Source of the DNA: Henningerozyma blattae CBS 6284 | Lineage: Eukaryota > Ascomycota > Saccharomycetes > Saccharomycetales > Saccharomycetaceae | Length of the DNA stretch: 64,000 nucleotides | Direction: 5' to 3' | NCBI RefSeq assembly: GCF_000315915.1 | Contig: NC_020186.1 | Coordinates: 2,108,001 to 2,172,000 of the forward strand | Part shown: positions 63,061 to 64,000 of the stretch, piece by piece | Layout: every line of letters begins with the position of its first letter | How positions within the stretch are numbered: position 1 is the stretch's first letter | Made by a program: the position numbers and the translations under genes | The notes under the pieces: model-generated | The model's input: the letters and a program-made list of their open reading frames with translations, nothing else | Database searches by the model: none | What the model was told of the DNA's origin: nothing

Positions 63061-63628
63061 CCCTTCCTTTGTTGGTCCCCGTAACGACATTGTCATGGTC
63101 TTATTGTCTATGTGTTTCTTATGTCTTACGTATGAGATGTATCTTGTATATATATCTTACTATACTTATATATATATATATATATATATATAAATTCGCG
63201 AAATCTTTCGCGAATTTTAATCACTATCCGTTTTTGGAAGTCGTGTAAACATGGCGAGTTGGATAGCAAACTTTTCATAAAACCAACATTTAAAGTATCA
63301 AATATGTGGTTAATAAATAATTTAATTTATTTTAAATCATTCAAATTGCTAAAAAAAAAATATTGTCTTTTCCATTCGTCGTGCCTAATGATCTCGATTT
63401 CCTTTTTTAAGCTTTGGATAATTCGAAAATTTTTTTTTCATTCTACTTCGGCAATTCGGTTTTGTTCGCCTATCAATAATTTTTCAACATATCATCAAAT
63501 TTGATAAAAAGTTAATTAGGTAACAACTATTAAAAGAATAAAAAATATTAGTTCATCATTGTTAATAATTGATAAGATTTGCTAACCACCCAACCCCCTC
63601 CATCCGTCCATTTATTAAATTATTCAAG
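63061..63628. other. Divergent promoter of the T5orf172 gene and TIF34
   Basis: It contains a TA-run at 63169-63191, the inverted repeat AATTCGCGAAA/TTTCGCGAATT at 63194-63217 and AT-rich DNA. No further gene is supported. Confidence 0.6.
63194..63217. repeat. Perfect inverted repeat AATTCGCGAAA / TTTCGCGAATT
   Basis: An 11 bp perfect inverted repeat with a 2 bp spacer (TC), adjacent to a TA-run. Each arm holds TTCGCGAA, itself a palindrome. It could be a protein-binding site or a hairpin. Confidence 0.75.
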
Positions 63629-64000
63629 ATGAGACCTATTATGCTGATCGGACAAGAACGTCCCTTGACCCAAGTTAAATATAACAGAGAAGGTGACCTA
63701 TTATTCACTTGTGCTAAGGATGGTTCTGCAAGTGTTTGGTATTCCATCAATGGTGAAAGATTAGGTACTTTTGAAGGTCATGCCGGTGTGGTATGGTCCA
63801 TTGACGTGGATAAAGAATCCATGTACTGTGTCACCGGTTCTGCTGATTTCACCATTAAATTATGGAAATGTAAAAACGGTGAAAACATTCAAACTTGGAA
63901 TACTGACGTTCCTGTCAAGAGAGTAGAATTTTCTCCATGTGGTAATTATATCGTAGCTGTCATGGATAACGTTATGGGTTATAAAGGTTCCTTAGATATT
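63629..64000 (+). CDS. TIF34: eIF3i subunit Tif34 (partial, 5' end)
   Basis: Tif34 is the WD40 subunit eIF3i of translation initiation factor 3. The 124 codons present start MRPIMLIGQERPLTQVKYNREGDLLF and include the first WD repeats (SASVWYSINGERLGTFEGH, CVTGSADFTIKLW) and PVKRVEFSPCGNY, close to the yeast protein (347 aa). The frame leaves the window open. In S. cerevisiae TIF34 (YMR146C) neighbours YMR147W/YMR148W, as here except for the intervening T5orf172 gene. Confidence 0.97.
   Translation, partial: MRPIMLIGQERPLTQVKYNREGDLLFTCAKDGSASVWYSINGERLGTFEGHAGVVWSIDVDKESMYCVTGSADFTIKLWKCKNGENIQTWNTDVPVKRVEFSPCGNYIVAVMDNVMGYKGSLDI

Noticed and set aside
1..64000. Mobile elements, viral copies, CRISPR arrays, secondary metabolite or killer toxin genes
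   Set aside because: Both strands were read for reverse transcriptase, integrase, transposase triads, regularly spaced repeats and toxin-like ORFs. None was found beyond the Pdc2-like domesticated HTH protein.

Overview
The window is a 64 kb piece of nuclear chromosome from a budding yeast of the family Saccharomycetaceae. Genes are compact, AT-rich and almost intronless. The two introns found sit in ASC1 and LDO45. The tRNA-Asp and snR24 are of Saccharomyces type, and nearly every protein is recognisable as an S. cerevisiae orthologue. Gene order points to a post-whole-genome-duplication species outside Saccharomyces sensu stricto (Naumovozyma, Kazachstania, Tetrapisispora or Vanderwaltozyma type). 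One track interleaves genes that S. cerevisiae keeps on two sister regions (chr XI YKL119-YKL140 and chr XIII YMR101-YMR116), while RRN3, YPK1/2, ILV2, HFD1, FOL3 and OCT1, expected in the ancestral order, are absent.

Layout. 0-9.2 kb: tail of an unknown gene, SUB2, a CENP-B/psq-type DNA-binding protein, an external NADH dehydrogenase (NDE1/2), a GC-rich divergent promoter and a pyridoxal reductase (YPR127W type). 9.7-17.1 kb: AIP1, a GC-rich island with an orphan ORF and six CACGTG boxes, tRNA-Asp(GTC), VPH2, SRT1, OAC1. 17.7-34.7 kb: a WD-repeat protein (DGR2/YMR102C), a 2.9 kb gap holding a GC-raised block, SRP21, SSH4, PGM, YKU80, a small membrane ORF, PMU1. 36.6-53.2 kb: a small ORF, MYO3/5, an unknown helical protein, EUC1, MED11, the SRAP protein YMR114C, MGR3, ASC1 with intronic snR24, APL2. 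53.6-59.4 kb: CMC1, TGL1, SNF7, SED5. A 20-N assembly gap follows. 60.2-64 kb: LDO16/LDO45 (alternatively spliced), a T5orf172-domain protein in a GC-rich block, and the start of TIF34.

The genes are housekeeping functions, not one pathway. Recurring themes are membrane traffic (SNF7, SED5, APL2, SSH4, VPH2), lipids and lipid droplets (TGL1, LDO45, SRT1), actin (AIP1, MYO3/5), mitochondria (NDE, OAC1, MGR3, CMC1) and gene expression (SUB2, MED11, EUC1, ASC1, TIF34, SRP21).

Three genes (VPH2, DGR2/YMR102C, SRP21) are broken only at poly-A runs that are one base too short. Adding one A at each restores orthologue-like proteins, so these are most likely consensus errors. I found no mobile element, virus, CRISPR array or convincing new multi-gene system. 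The points most worth a second look are the GC-rich regulatory islands, the unassigned GC-raised block at 22.7-23.7 kb, the T5orf172 protein, and the conserved LDO45 splice with a far-upstream branch point.
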